This document shows, in pieces, positions 47,023 to 57,508 of a stretch of DNA of 64,000 nucleotides; the stretch's first letter is position 1; every line of letters begins with the position of its first letter. The notes beneath the pieces were generated by a model. That model ran no database searches, was not told the origin of the DNA, and was given only the letters and a program-made list of their open reading frames with translations. The position numbers were made by a program, and so were the translations under genes. The stretch comes from Corydoras sp. C115 (taxonomy: Eukaryota > Chordata > Actinopteri > Siluriformes > Callichthyidae), in contig JAFMOC010000378.1 in the NCBI GenBank assembly GCA_019802505.1, forward strand, positions 609,501 through 673,500, written 5' to 3'.

Positions 47023-47255
47023 AATATAATAATATAATAAAAAAAATTTATTTGGCCTGTAAAATGTTTCTTCGTTAGAGAAACCTGAAACCTGTTACTT
47101 GGCGATCAGCGTTCATCCGACTAGATTACGTTGCGTTTGACCAGATTATTAACGATTTTGCTTTCAATAAACACATTTATGACTCAAACCTTGTTTTTTA
47201 ATTATAGTGTGTTTGTAAGTGTTTTATGAAAGCAATGACTCACTCGGGGATGTAT

Positions 47256-47343
47256 ATTATTGTGAATAAATCACGTGAAAGAGGTGTAACCGTACTCGGG
47301 TTGGGACAAATAACACCTCTTTATGTGATTTATTCACAATAAT
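47256..47343. repeat. Near-perfect inverted repeat (hairpin)
   Basis: Arms of about 31 bases (47256-47287 and 47313-47343) around a 25-base loop; the left arm begins ATTATTGTGAATAAATCACG. It could be a MITE remnant or a foldback transcript. Confidence 0.75.
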
Positions 47344-47540
47344 GTCATGTAATAACACTATTACATTATTACTGTATAATCTTAATGTTACAGATGTATG
47401 TGAATGCAGTGTAATCTGAAATAATAAAGTATAGAATGACATGTTCAGGATTCTCTCTCAGAACTCTGGAGTTCATCTACCCACAATGCAGTGCACTTTA
47501 TTCAGAAGAACAATTTATTTTGACTGTTCTCCTGAACAAG

Positions 47541-47619
47541 GTGGTGGAGGTGATGGACCCTATCCCAGTTCTCATCCAACTGAAGGAGGATAAACACCCT
47601 GCACCTGTTACCAGTCCAG
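47541..47619 (+). CDS. Orphan ZNF N-terminal exon (E)
   Basis: A 79-nt exon after acceptor GAACAAG, with ATG at 47553. It encodes M-D-P-I-P-V-L-I-Q-L-K-E-D-K-H-P-A-P-V-T and ends S-P plus one base at CCAG|GTGAGA. Flanking intron sequence matches that of gene D. No finger exon lies between it and gene F. It could be an alternative first exon for the 52591 finger exon (phase fits) or an orphan left by deletion. Confidence 0.45.
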
Positions 47620-47639
47620 GTGAGATCATTACCCACGAT

Positions 47640-47733
47640 GCCCGAGACGATGCCCGAGACGTTCATGCCCTGGATGGGCATGGGGAACCACCCCCGCGAC
47701 CCTAATAGAGCATTAATGGATGGATGGATGGAC
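47640..47733 (+). repeat. SINE 3'-end fragment
   Basis: CCCGAGACG repeated, then GCATGGGGAACC and a GGATGGATGG tail. Confidence 0.65.
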
Positions 47734-47734
47734 T

Positions 47735-47895
47735 TATAAGGTGAGCACGGGGTTCATCACAACATCCCTGGAGCAATGAGGGTTAAGGGTCTTGCTCAAG
47801 GCCCTACATTGGTAACTTCAGTGGACCTGGTATTTGAACCCTCAACCTTCAGATTGATAACCCAACACCCAAACCACTGAGCTACCACGCCCTCA
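47735..47895 (-). repeat. Second tRNA-derived SINE family, copy 2
   Basis: Minus strand has GTGGTAGCTCAGTGGTTTGG and B box GGTTCAAAT, then the same body as 28068-28215. This copy has the better-preserved internal promoter. Confidence 0.72.
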
Positions 47896-48069
47896 ATAAA
47901 GTTGAAAAGCGTTTGCTGTTATTTTATGTCATTTCTTTTAATACTGTGTATCGTTTAGTTATCATGACTCGTGCTTCTGACTCGAGACTCAAGTTACTAA
48001 CCTTCTGTTGATTTCACTGTTAACATGTCACAGTGATGTTTTCTTTGAAACTCATGTTTACTGGTAATT

Positions 48070-48405
48070 TATTTATTATCTTTCACTTAATCCTCTTCCA
48101 GGGTCACGGGGGAGCTCACCATGCAGGGGAGAACACTTCGGGTGCTTGGCAGTTGCACCAAGGACAGGGCGCCAATCTATCGCTGGGCACACTCACACAG
48201 ACAAAAACTACTTGGGGCAATTTGGAGCATTCAATTCACCTTGAATCCATGTTTTTGGACTGTGGGAGAACACCGCAGAATCTGGAGGAAACCCATGCAC
48301 GCACATGGGGAGAACATGGAAACTCCACCCAGATTGGGATTCAAACCTGGAATCACCAACACTGAGAGGAGAACATGCTAAACCACTAAGCCACCGTGCC
48401 GCCCG
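48070..48405 (-). repeat. SINE, antisense, diverged
   Basis: Old copy with many changes in the tail half. Confidence 0.82.
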
Positions 48406-48668
48406 ATAATCAATCAAATAATTTATATTCTCTCGACGTGAAAAATATTAGACCAGACTGAAGTTAAAGGTCCATGAATTCTGGCTGCTTGAGTGATGCA
48501 GTGGTCTGAGGTCTTTCTATGACGTCCATGTACTACAGAAAAGAGACTACATCATTCTTATTGTCTGTACAACAGTGCCCTCTACTGGATGTTTAACGAT
48601 AAAGCCTGTTGAATCAGGGTGACGCAACCACTCCCTACATTCTTAAAAATCTGTGATTGGTTTACTTA
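48406..48668. other. No gene seen
   Basis: Contains GTGCCCTCTACTGGATG, a CTCF-like half site, and no reading frame of note. Confidence 0.3.
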
Positions 48669-48966
48669 AGCATGGTGGCTTAGTGGTTTAGCATGTTCTC
48701 CTCTCAACACTAGGGATTCCCGGTTCGAATCCCCATCTGGGTGGAGTTTCCTCGTTCTCCCTATGTCCATGTGGGTTTCCTCCGGGTTCTCCGGTTTCCT
48801 CCCACAGTCCAAAAACATGGATCAAGTCAATTGAGTTCTCAAATTTGCCCCATATAGAGTGTGTTTGAGTGAGTGAGTGTGTGCCCAGCGATAGATTGCC
48901 CCCCTGTCCTGGGTGTATCTGCCCAGGGCCCGAAACGTTCTCCCCTGGATGGACATGGGGAACCCC
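48669..48966 (+). repeat. SINE, tail missing
   Basis: Complete from the head to CATGGGGAACCCC, then stops. Confidence 0.86.
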
Positions 48967-49027
48967 ATGTTAAGGGTCATATTGTTATATTATCATATTG
49001 GATTGTTAGTTTGGCGGTACAGAATAG

Positions 49028-49122
49028 TTGGGGTTCTCCATGCCCATCCAGGGGAGAACATATCGGGCACTGGGCAGATTCACCCAGGACAGGGCGCCAA
49101 TTTATTGCTGGGCACACACTCA

Positions 49123-49157
<35 letters not shown>

Positions 49158-49210
49158 TATGGGGCAGTTTAGAAGCTTAAATCCATGCTTTTGGATGGTG
49201 GGAGCAATTA
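49028..49210 (-). repeat. SINE piece, antisense
   Basis: Middle part from GGGGTTCTCCATGCC to GGATGGTGGGAGC with a CA expansion at 49123-49154. Confidence 0.78.
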
Positions 49211-49265
49211 ACAGCGGCTACAGGTTAGAAACAATCTTTAAATTTTTTAATTTTATATTTTATCA

Positions 49266-49616
49266 GGGGTGGCATGGTGGCTTAGTGGTTTAGCATGTTC
49301 TCCTCTCAGCGCTAGGGATTCCCGGTTCGATTCCCCATCTGGGTGGAGTTTCCATATTCTCCCCGTGTCTGCGTGAGTTTCCTCCGGGTTCTCCGGTTTC
49401 CTCCCACAGTCCAAAAACATGGATCAGGTCAATTTGAATTCTCAAAATTGCCCCATATAGAGTGTGTCTGTGTGAGTGAGTGTGTGCCCAGCGATGGATT
49501 GGCGCACTGTCCTGGGTCTATTTGTCCAGCGCCTGAGATGTTCTCCCCTGGATGGGCATGGGGAACCCCACCGCGACCCTAATAGAGGATAAAGCGGAAG
49601 ATAATGAATGAATGAA
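49266..49616 (+). repeat. SINE, unit 1 of a three-copy run
   Basis: Preceded by TATTTTATCAGGGG; the same string precedes the next copy and, shortened, the third. Confidence 0.88.
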
Positions 49617-49628
49617 TATTTTATCAGG

Positions 49629-49992
49629 GGTGGCACGGTGGCTTAGTGGTTGGCATGTTCTCCTCTCAGCACTATGGATTGCCGGTTCGAATCCCCATCT
49701 GGGTGGAGTTTCCATGTTCTCCCCGTGTCCCCGTGGGTTTCCTCCGGGTTCTCCGGTTTCCTCCTACAGTCCAAAAACATGGATCAAGGTCAAGTGAATT
49801 CTCCAAATTGCCCCATATGGAGTGTGTATGCATGCGTGTCTGTGTGGGTGAGTATATGCCCAGTGATAGATTGCCCCCCTGTCCTGGGTGTGTCTGCCTA
49901 GCACCCAGGGCGTTCTCCCCTGGATGGGCATGGGGAACCCCCTCACGACCCTAATAGGGGATAAAGCGGAAGATAATGAATGGATGAATGAA
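49629..49992 (+). repeat. SINE, unit 2 of the run
   Basis: Preceded by TATTTTATCAGGGG at 49616-49629. Confidence 0.88.
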
Positions 49993-50003
49993 TATTTTAT
50001 CAG

Positions 50004-50297
50004 GCATGGTGGTTAGTTGGTTAGCATGTTCTCCTCTTGGTGCTGGGGATTCCAGGTTTGAATCCCAATCTGGGTGGGATATTCATGTTCTCCCCGTGTC
50101 CGTGTGGGTTTCCTTCCACAATCCAAGACATGGATTCAAGGTGAATTGAATGCTCTAAATTGCCTCATATAGTGTGTGTCTGTGTAAGTAAGTGTGTGCT
50201 GGTCCTGGTTGTATCTGCTCAGTGCCTAAAACGTTCTCCCCTGGATGGGCATGGGACCCTAGTGGAGGATTAGGCAGAAGATAATGAATGAGTGAAT
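50004..50297 (+). repeat. SINE, unit 3 of the run, diverged
   Basis: Preceded by TATTTTATCAGG. It is clearly older than units 1 and 2, so the run did not arise by one duplication. Confidence 0.82.
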
Positions 50298-50379
50298 GCT
50301 TATTTCATCAGTTCATTTCAAATAATGCTGTTTAAAAAGCCAAATGAATAATATGAAGTGAAGTTCGACTCCCGAACAT

Positions 50380-50583
50380 TAGGAGGCGGTATTGCACCAA
50401 ATTGGAATTTCAACATCCAACAATAACGAACCGAAAAAACCCACAACGACAGCGGCCACACCTCGTGTGTTTGGATCTCCGATTTAATAAAATAAATGAA
50501 ACGTCATCATTCTAATTATCAGATCAAATCGCCTTCATTACAACTTAAACATTTCCTTCATTCTGTCCGTTCTGGTGGAGTTG
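50380..50583 (+). promoter_or_regulatory. Gene F promoter block and leader
   Basis: TAGGAGGCGGTATTGCAC (50380-50397), then a leader with CGTCATCATTCTAATTATCA as in gene D. The donor seen in other units is absent and only about 190 bases separate the block from the start codon. The 5' intron therefore seems mostly deleted and the leader may be unspliced. Confidence 0.5.
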
Positions 50584-50650
50584 ATGGAGCCTATCCCAGC
50601 TGTCATTCAACAAAAGAAGGAGGAAGACCCTCCACCTGTTACCTGTCCAG
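50584..50650 (+). CDS. Gene F first coding exon, N-terminal peptide
   Basis: ATG at 50584 opens M-E-P-I-P-A-V-I-Q-Q-K-K-E-E-D-P-P-P-V-T, then C-P and one base at CCAG|GTGAGA. The usual acceptor AG is TG here (TTCTG|GTGGAG), which supports an unspliced leader. Joining to 52591 keeps frame and gives a 356-residue protein. Confidence 0.58.
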
Positions 50651-50782
50651 GTGAGATCATTACCCACAATGCACCATACCACCACAAACTACCCAAAAAG
50701 TTACAAATCAAAAGTAAACAAAAACTGTTCGTGTAAAATGTTACCTGATATTCAGTAATAAACTTTAATTAATGATTCAATT

Positions 50783-51101
50783 GAAAATAGATTAATAAAT
50801 GAGTGGGATCAGGACTCTTCCATTGTCGAACTGCGTTACCTGTTTAACTGTGTGACAGACAGAGGGCGCTGTCTGATCGAGTAATAAACACAATAAAAGG
50901 AACTAGCTGAGGGTGGCACGATGGCTTAGTGGTTTAGCATGTTCTCCTCTCAGCACTAGGCACTCCCGGTTCGAATCCCCATCTGGGTGGAGTTTCCATG
51001 TTCTCCCCGTGTCCGCGTGGGTTTCCTCTTGGTTCTCCGGTTTCCTCCCACAGTCCAAAATCATGGATCAAGTCAATTGAGTTCTCCAAATTGCCCCATA
51101 T

Positions 51102-51145
<44 letters not shown>

Positions 51146-51295
51146 TGAGTGTGTGCCCAGTGATGGATTGGCACCCTGTCTTGGGTGTATCTGCCCAGCG
51201 CCCGAAACGTTCTCCCCTGGATGGGCATGGGGAACACCCCCCCCCCCGCGACCCTAATAGAGGATAAAGCGGAAGATAATGAATGAATGAATGAA
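50783..51295 (+). repeat. SINE-bearing tandem unit 1 (SINE 50914-51295)
   Basis: About 130 bases of unique sequence (AATGAGTGGGATCAGGACTC, then a CTCF-like site at 50856-50875) followed by a full SINE. The unit occurs three times in a row. Confidence 0.88.
51107..51142. repeat. (GT)n expansion inside SINE
   Basis: Present only in unit 1 of the triplication. Confidence 0.9.
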
Positions 51296-51751
51296 TTTAA
51301 AATAGATTAATAAATGAGTGGGATCAGGACTCTGGGCGGGACATTCCATCGTTGCACTGTTACCTGTTTAACTGTGTGACAGACAGAGGGCGCTGTCTGA
51401 TCGAGTAATAAACACAATAAAAGGAACTACCTGAGGGTGGCACGATGGCTTAGTGGTTTAGCATGTTCTCCTCTCAGCACTCAATATTCCCGGTTCAAAT
51501 CCCAATCTTGGTGGAGTTTCCATGTTCTCCCCGTGTCCGCGTGGGTTTCCTCTGGGTTCTCCGGTTTCCTCCCACAGTCCAAAAACATGGATCAAGTCAA
51601 TTGAATTCTCCAAATTGCCCCATATAGAGTGTGTCTGTGTGAGTGTGTGTAGGCCCAGTGATGGATTGGCGCCCTGTCCTGGGTGTATCTCCCCAGCGCC
51701 CGAGACGTTCTTCCCTGGATGGGCATGGGAAACCCCCCTCCACGACCCTAA
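51296..51751 (+). repeat. SINE-bearing tandem unit 2 (SINE 51436-51751)
   Basis: Same flank with GGGCGGGACATTCC added after GGACTCT, CTCF-like site at 51379-51398, and a SINE lacking its last 30 bases. Confidence 0.88.
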
Positions 51752-52231
51752 TGAATTTAAACTAGATAAATGAGTGGGATCAGGACTCTGGGCGGGACAT
51801 TCCATTGTCGAACTGTGTTACATGTTTAACTGTGTGACAGACAGAGGGCGCTGTCTGATCGTGTAATAAACGCAATAAAACAAACTACTTGAGGGCGGCA
51901 TGGTGGCTTAGTGGTTTGCATGTTCTCCTCTCAGCGTTAGGGATTCCCGGTTCAAATCCCAATCTTGGTGGAGTTTCCATGTTCTCCCCGTGTCCGCGTG
52001 GGTTTCCTCTGGGTTCTCCGGTTTCCAATTGAGTTTTCCAAATTGCCCCATATAGAGTGTGTGTGTGAGTGAGTGTGTGCTCAGTGATAGATTGGCGCCC
52101 TGTCTTGGGTGTATCTGCCCAGCGCCTGAAACGTTCTCCCCTGGATGGGCATGGGGAACACCTCCCCCCCCCCCCCGTGCAACCCTAATAGAGGATAAAG
52201 TGGAAGATAATGGATGGATGGAACTACTTAT
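51752..52231 (+). repeat. SINE-bearing tandem unit 3 (SINE 51893-52231)
   Basis: Same flank, CTCF-like site at 51838-51857, and a SINE with a small core deletion. Units 2 and 3 share more features with each other than with unit 1. Confidence 0.88.
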
Positions 52232-52505
52232 TGAAGAAGGTTCTGATCCACACCTGCATTCACTCTGCCATGGAGCTGTATGAGAGCTCCAACGTTTCCC
52301 AGGAGCACGTTGTGTGGACAAAGGAGACGTGGTGCAGAGTTCATTTTAGTGACGAAAGCAAGTTTGGGCTCCGGGCAACAGGAACTGGACATCTCCTACA
52401 ACTGAATGGCATTGTGTATCAGAACATTCCTCAACAGCACACTGTTCCTTCCTTGTGTTCGTCACTCAATCAGCCAAGAATGTTCCCGCAGGACCACGCC
52501 CCCTG
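52232..52505 (+). pseudogene. Tc1 transposase relic
   Basis: Encodes V-H-F-S-D-E-S-K-F-G-L-R, the first catalytic-aspartate region of a Tc1 transposase. I-V-Y-Q-N-I-P-Q-Q-H-T-V-P and F-P-Q-D-H-A-P, near the second aspartate, follow. Much of the domain between is deleted. It belongs to a third Tc1 family and lies in the gene F intron. Confidence 0.75.
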
Positions 52506-52590
52506 ACTAGATGGTTAGTTTAACAAAGTTTTGCTTTGTATGTTGAAAGTGTTTTATTGAAAGACTTTTTACAAATTGTTCTTTAAACAG

Positions 52591-53594
52591 AAGCTGCACC
52601 CTCCTTCATCAAACCCTATTTCTGCTCGCAATGCGGAAAGCGTTTCAATCAGCAGAGTCATCTGAAGCAACACCTGCGCGTTCACACGGGCGAGAGGCCG
52701 TACTCCTGCTCGCAGTGCGGGAAGAGCTTCACTCGGCAGGGTAGTCTACAAAAACACCGGCGCATTCACACGGGCGAGAAGCCGTTCTCCTGCTCGCAGT
52801 GCGGGAAGAGCTTTGCGCAGAAGAGCAGTCTGAAAAAACACCAACACGTTCACGCGGAAGAGAAACCCTATTTCTGCTCGCAGTGTGGAAAGCGTTTTAT
52901 TTGCGAGTCCTTTCTCAAACACCACCAGCGCATTCACACCGGAGAGAAACCCTACTCCTGCTCGCAGTGCGAGAAGAGCTATACTCAGCACAGCCACCTG
53001 AAAACCCATCAGCGCGTTCACACCGGAGTGAAACCCTATTTCTGCTCGCAGTGTGGAAAGACGTTCACTCAGCAGAGCAATCTGAACAGACACCAGCACG
53101 TCCACACGGGAGAGAGACCGTACTTCTGTTTACAGTGTGAGAAGAGTTTTACTGATCAAAGTTACCTAGAAACCCACCAGCGCATTCACACCGGAGAGAA
53201 ACCATACTCCTGCTCACAGTGTGGGAAGAGTTTCATTCAGAAGAGCGCTCTAAAACGCCACCAGCGCATTCACACCGGAGAGAGACCGTACTCCTGCTCA
53301 CAGTGTGGCAAGAGTTTTACTCACAGGGGTAATCTAAAAAAACACCTGAGCATTCACACCGGAGAGAAACCCCACTGCTGCTCACAGTGCGGGAAGAGCT
53401 TTTCTCATCAGCAGAGGTTGAAAAAACACCAGCGCATTCACACCGGAGAGAAACCATACTCCTGCTCACAGTGCGGCAAGAGCTTCACCTACAAGTGTAA
53501 TCTAACACAACACGAGCGCATTCACGCCAGAAAGAAACCATATGCATGCAATGATAACGATGTAAAAGGGGGTTTAGTAAAGGGGACAGTTTAA
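52591..53594 (+). CDS. C2H2 zinc-finger protein, last exon (gene F)
   Basis: Follows acceptor TTCTTTAAACAG (52579-52590) and opens with two codon bases, so it takes the 22-residue N-terminus directly. Only E-A-A-P-S-F-I separates the splice from the fingers. Eleven regular C2H2 fingers follow with T-G-E-K/R-P linkers, one with A-E-E-K-P, and a short tail N-D-N-D-V-K-G-G. The frame is open over the whole exon; starting at a later internal codon would drop five fingers. Probable DNA-binding regulator. Confidence 0.87.
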
Positions 53595-53754
53595 TACTTT
53601 ACCTGTACAGCCAATCAGAATGGAATCTGTAACACTGCACTCAAGTATTTTATTTGTCATTCCATGTTGTTCCATGAAAAAAATTAAAATATTCCGAAAT
53701 ATGAGGTGTGTACTCACTTTTGTGAGATTCTGTATGCTGTAGTATTTTTTTTGT

Positions 53755-53845
53755 TGTTGATTCGATGTTGCTGATATTATTTATGATGATGTACTGAAAC
53801 CGAGAGAACTGAATCCTGTAATAAAGGTTATAAACATCAGCTCTT
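53755..53845 (+). terminator. Gene F 3' end with poly(A) signal
   Basis: ATCCTGTAATAAAGGTTATAA includes AATAAA, followed by ACATCAGCTCTTG. The same end is seen after gene C and, inverted, at 25740-25860. Confidence 0.5.
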
Positions 53846-53861
53846 GTTGCAGGTTATTATT

Positions 53862-54213
53862 CATTCATCCATTATCTTCCGCTTTATCCTCTATTAGGGT
53901 TGTGGGGGTGGGGTTCCCCATGCCCATCCAGGGGACAACGTTTCGGGCGCTGGGCAGACACACCCAGGACAGGGTGCCATCCTATCGCTGGGCACACACT
54001 CACTCACACACACACACACTCTATATGGGGCAATTTGGAGAACTCAAATTACTTGATCCATGTTTTTGGACTGTGGGAGGAAACCGGAGAACCCGAAGGA
54101 AACCCACACGGACACGGGGAGAACATGGAAACTCCACCCAGATGGGGATTCGAACCAGGAATCCCTAGCGCTGAGAGGAGAACATGCTAAACCACTAAGC
54201 CACCATGCCGCCC
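53862..54213 (-). repeat. SINE, antisense, full length
   Basis: Short flanking repeats CAGGTTATT / CAGGTCGTTATT. Confidence 0.87.
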
Positions 54214-54251
54214 AGGTCGTTATTGCTTTTGTTATATTCTCTTAGAGGAAT

Positions 54252-54586
54252 TCATTCATTCATCATCTTCCACGTTATCCTCTATTAGGGTCGCGGGGGG
54301 GTTCCCCATGCCCATCCAGGGGAGAACGTCTCGGGTGCTGGGCAGATACACCCAGGACAGGGCGCCAATCCATCGCTGGGCACACACTCACTCACACAGA
54401 CACACTCTATATGGGGCAATTTAGAGAATTCAATTGACTTGATGTTTTTGGACTGTGGAAGGAAACCGGAGGAAACCCACACGGAAATGGGGAGAACATG
54501 GAAAATCCACCCATATGGGGATTCAAACTGGGAATCCCTAGCGCTGAGAGGAGAACATGCTAAACCACTAAGCCACCGTGCCACCA
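54252..54586 (-). repeat. SINE, antisense
   Basis: Small deletion in the core; followed by the flank that is repeated at 55046. Confidence 0.86.
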
Positions 54587-54701
54587 TCTGTACATACATA
54601 TGCATATTAATATTTCAAGTGAGAAAAATGATCTGTGTAATGTTCATAGAATCATCTATACATTTATAATTTTCTATTATTACTGTACACATATAAATCA
54701 G

Positions 54702-55045
54702 GCAGCACATTGGCTTAGTGGTTTAGCATGTTCTTCTCTCAGCGCTAGGGATTCCCGGTTCGAATCCCCATCTGGGTGGAGTTTGCATGTTCTCCCCGTG
54801 TCCTTGTGGGTTTCCTCCGGATTCTCCGGTTTCCTCCCACAGTCCAAAAACATGGATCAAGGTCAATTGAGATCTCCAAATTGCCCCATATAGAGTGTGT
54901 GAGTGTGTGCCCAGCGATGGATTGCCCCCCTGGCCTGGGTGTATCTGCCCAGCGTCCAAAACGTTCTCCCCTAGATGGGCATGGGGAAACCCCCCCCCCC
55001 CCACGACCCCAATAGAGGATAAAGCGGAAGATAATGGATGGATAT
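54702..55045 (+). repeat. SINE between duplicated flanks
   Basis: About 95 bases on each side (54587-54682 and 55046-55140, starting TCTGTACATACAT) are diverged copies of each other. Confidence 0.87.
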
Positions 55046-55143
55046 TCTGTACATACATCTGCATATTAACATTTCATGTGAAAGAAATCTGTCTCATTCA
55101 TAGATTCATCTATACATTTTAGCATTTATAGCTTTCTATACTT

Positions 55144-56227
55144 TTTTTTTTTTTTTAAATATTCTGTTTTATTGTATTTTTTTCCAAAGTCAAATACAGA
55201 ACACAAAAACATACATGTTCAACCCAAACCCAGTCCACAATCAGAACAGTCTCAGGTGGTGATATAATATTATGAATATATTAATAAAAAAAAGGGCGGG
55301 GGGTGGCAGAGGATGATACTGGGTAGTCTTCAGCAGTATAACTCACTCTTGTGGTACCTTAAGATGATCTAGTATAGGATCCCAAAATTTAATAACGTGC
55401 ATCCGAGAGTGGGGCTTTCGGGTACGTAATCTTTCCAGTGAAATAAAATTATACATTTCCATGAGCAAGTTTTTGAAAGAAGGAACAGAAGACAGTTTCC
55501 AATGTAGCAAAATCAATTTCTTAGATACCATCTTGGTGGCCATAACCACGCGTTGAACTGTATATGGAAATGTAGATAGAAAAATAGAGCAGCCACAGAT
55601 TATAAGAATGGGATCTGGTTCTAGAGGGATATTTAGCACTTTTGAAAGCCAGTCAAATATGTTGTTCCAAAACGATTGTAAGGCAGGGCATGTGATAAAC
55701 AGATGGGTCAAAGTACCTTTTTCTATGGAGCATTTCTCACATAGTGGCGAGATATTCGGAAAGATCTTGTGAAGTCTGGTTTTGGAATAATGTAGCCGAT
55801 GCAAAATTTTAAATTGGATCAGTCTGTACCGTGAGTTTATAGAGCAATCTGGGATTCTAGTAAGACTTTCTTCCCATATATCGATAGGTATTTCACACCC
55901 CAATTCCTTGGTCCAGGCTAGCCTAAGATGGTCGGAACTAGGGGTAAATTTTAGGAAGGAGATGCAATGTGAAATCCGTTGTTTAGACGATGGGTCTGAG
56001 TTAAAAAAAAAGCGGAATAAAGCATGGTCCGATGGTTTTGAAGTCAAATCAATTAGGGCTGTTTTGGTATAATGCCTCAGTTGTAAATATCGGAAGAAAT
56101 GGGAGCGTGGTATACTGTAATTTTTCCTCATGGTGTTGAATGACATAAAACAACCATCCTGATACAAATCACCCAAGGAGGTCAAACCTTGGTTTTCAAG
56201 GTCAAAAAAAATCTTATCCGTTTTGGC
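55144..56227 (-). mobile_element. 5'-truncated L1-type LINE insertion
   Basis: Perfect 14-bp target duplication AGCTTTCTATACTT at 55130-55143 and 56228-56241. The poly(A) tail is at the 55144 side, so the element reads on the minus strand. It carries only the C-terminal part of ORF2. Confidence 0.93.
55343..56185 (-). pseudogene. L1-type ORF2 C-terminal fragment, 280 aa
   Basis: Contains the conserved tail of L1/Tx1-type ORF2: F-K-I-L-H-R-L-H-Y-S-K-T-R-L-H, then the cysteine motif C-E-K-C..G-T-L-T-H-L-F-I-T-C-P and F-W-N-N-I-F-D. The frame is open, so insertion is recent. No reverse transcriptase or endonuclease is present, so the fragment cannot move by itself. Confidence 0.88.
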
Positions 56228-56241
56228 AGCTTTCTATACTT

Positions 56242-56827
56242 ACAGTATGTAAATAGTTCCTCTTACCCTTCTCATTTCACATCTCTCTCTATCTATCTAC
56301 TGTTTAGAAAACTAAAAACGTAAAGAAAAAGCAGAAACTCTCACACACACAGTTGAATCCAAAGTTAAATGTTTATTTATCACAGCTGAGGAGAATCAGT
56401 TCTAATGATCAATGTGTGGCTTTAATACAATAAAATAAAATGTAATATTCTCAAGAGGAACGGTAAAGCAAATGAATCACTTTTAATTTGATTTAAACTC
56501 AATGTCACTAATTTATTAATCAATCGAGCCTTAAAAACACCAGTGAAACCTCACCACCATAAACGAACTCTAATGATCCCAAGGGGTTCATCACTAAATC
56601 ACCTAAAATCAATCCTACAGTATCATTGTCCTGTTTTAAAATGGTAAAAAAAAACACACAAACAACACATACAATAACCCCCCCCCCCCCCCCCGACCTG
56701 CCCTTAACCAAGCAACACATAAACCCTTATGTTAAACACAGAGAGTGCTGGGAAACCTGGTTTCACACCGAACCATGTGAGCGTCGCCACAGTATTAAAC
56801 GTATTAAAACAGTGCTTCTCTCCAATT
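56242..56827. other. Gene-free stretch, possible gene H 3' flank
   Basis: 56535-56610 matches, in reverse, 46095-46195 near gene G. A poly-C run is at 56679-56695. No gene seen. Confidence 0.35.
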
Positions 56828-57029
56828 TACATATTCTTCCGCATCATCCTCTATTAGGGTTGGGGGGGGGGTTCCCCATGCCCATCCAGCGGAGAACGTT
56901 TCGGGCGCTGGGCAGATACACCCAGGACAGGGCGCCAATCTGTCGCTGGGCACACACTCACTCACACAAACACGCACGCATACACACTCTATATGGGGCA
57001 ATTTGGAGAACTCAATTGACTTGATCCAA
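56828..57029 (-). repeat. SINE, antisense, tail half of an interrupted copy
   Basis: Runs from the tail to TTGACTTGATCCA, where another SINE is inserted. The other half resumes at 57380. Confidence 0.86.
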
Positions 57030-57379
57030 GGCGGCACGGTGGCTTAGTGGTTTAGCATGTTCTCCTCTCAGCACTAGGGATTCCCGGTTCGAATCCCCAT
57101 CTGGGTGGAGTTTCCATGTTCTCCCCATGTCCGCGTGGGTTTCCTCCGGGTTCTCCGGTTTCCTCCCACAGTCCAAAAACATGGATCAAGTCAATCGAGT
57201 TCTCCAAAATTGCCCCATATAGAGTGTGTCTGTGTGAGTGAGTGTGTGTCCGGCGTTGAATTGGCACCCTGTCCTGGATGTATCTGCCCAGCGCCCGAAA
57301 CATTCTCCCCTGGATGGGCATGGGGAACCCCCCCGCGACCCTAGTAGAGGATGAAGCGGGAGATAATGAATGAATGAAT
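57030..57379 (+). repeat. SINE nested inside another SINE
   Basis: Full-length copy; the host sequence AATTGACTT appears on both sides. Confidence 0.88.
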
Positions 57380-57508
57380 TGACTTCATGTTTTTGGACTT
57401 TGGGAGGAAACCCACGCGGACGTGGGGAGAACATGGAAACTCCACCCAGATGGGGAATCGAACCGGGAATCCCTAGCGCTGAGAGGAGAACATGCTAAAC
57501 CACTAAGC
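57380..57508 (-). repeat. SINE, antisense, head half of the interrupted copy
   Basis: From AATTGACTTCATG to the head, ending at the gene H stop codon region. Confidence 0.85.
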
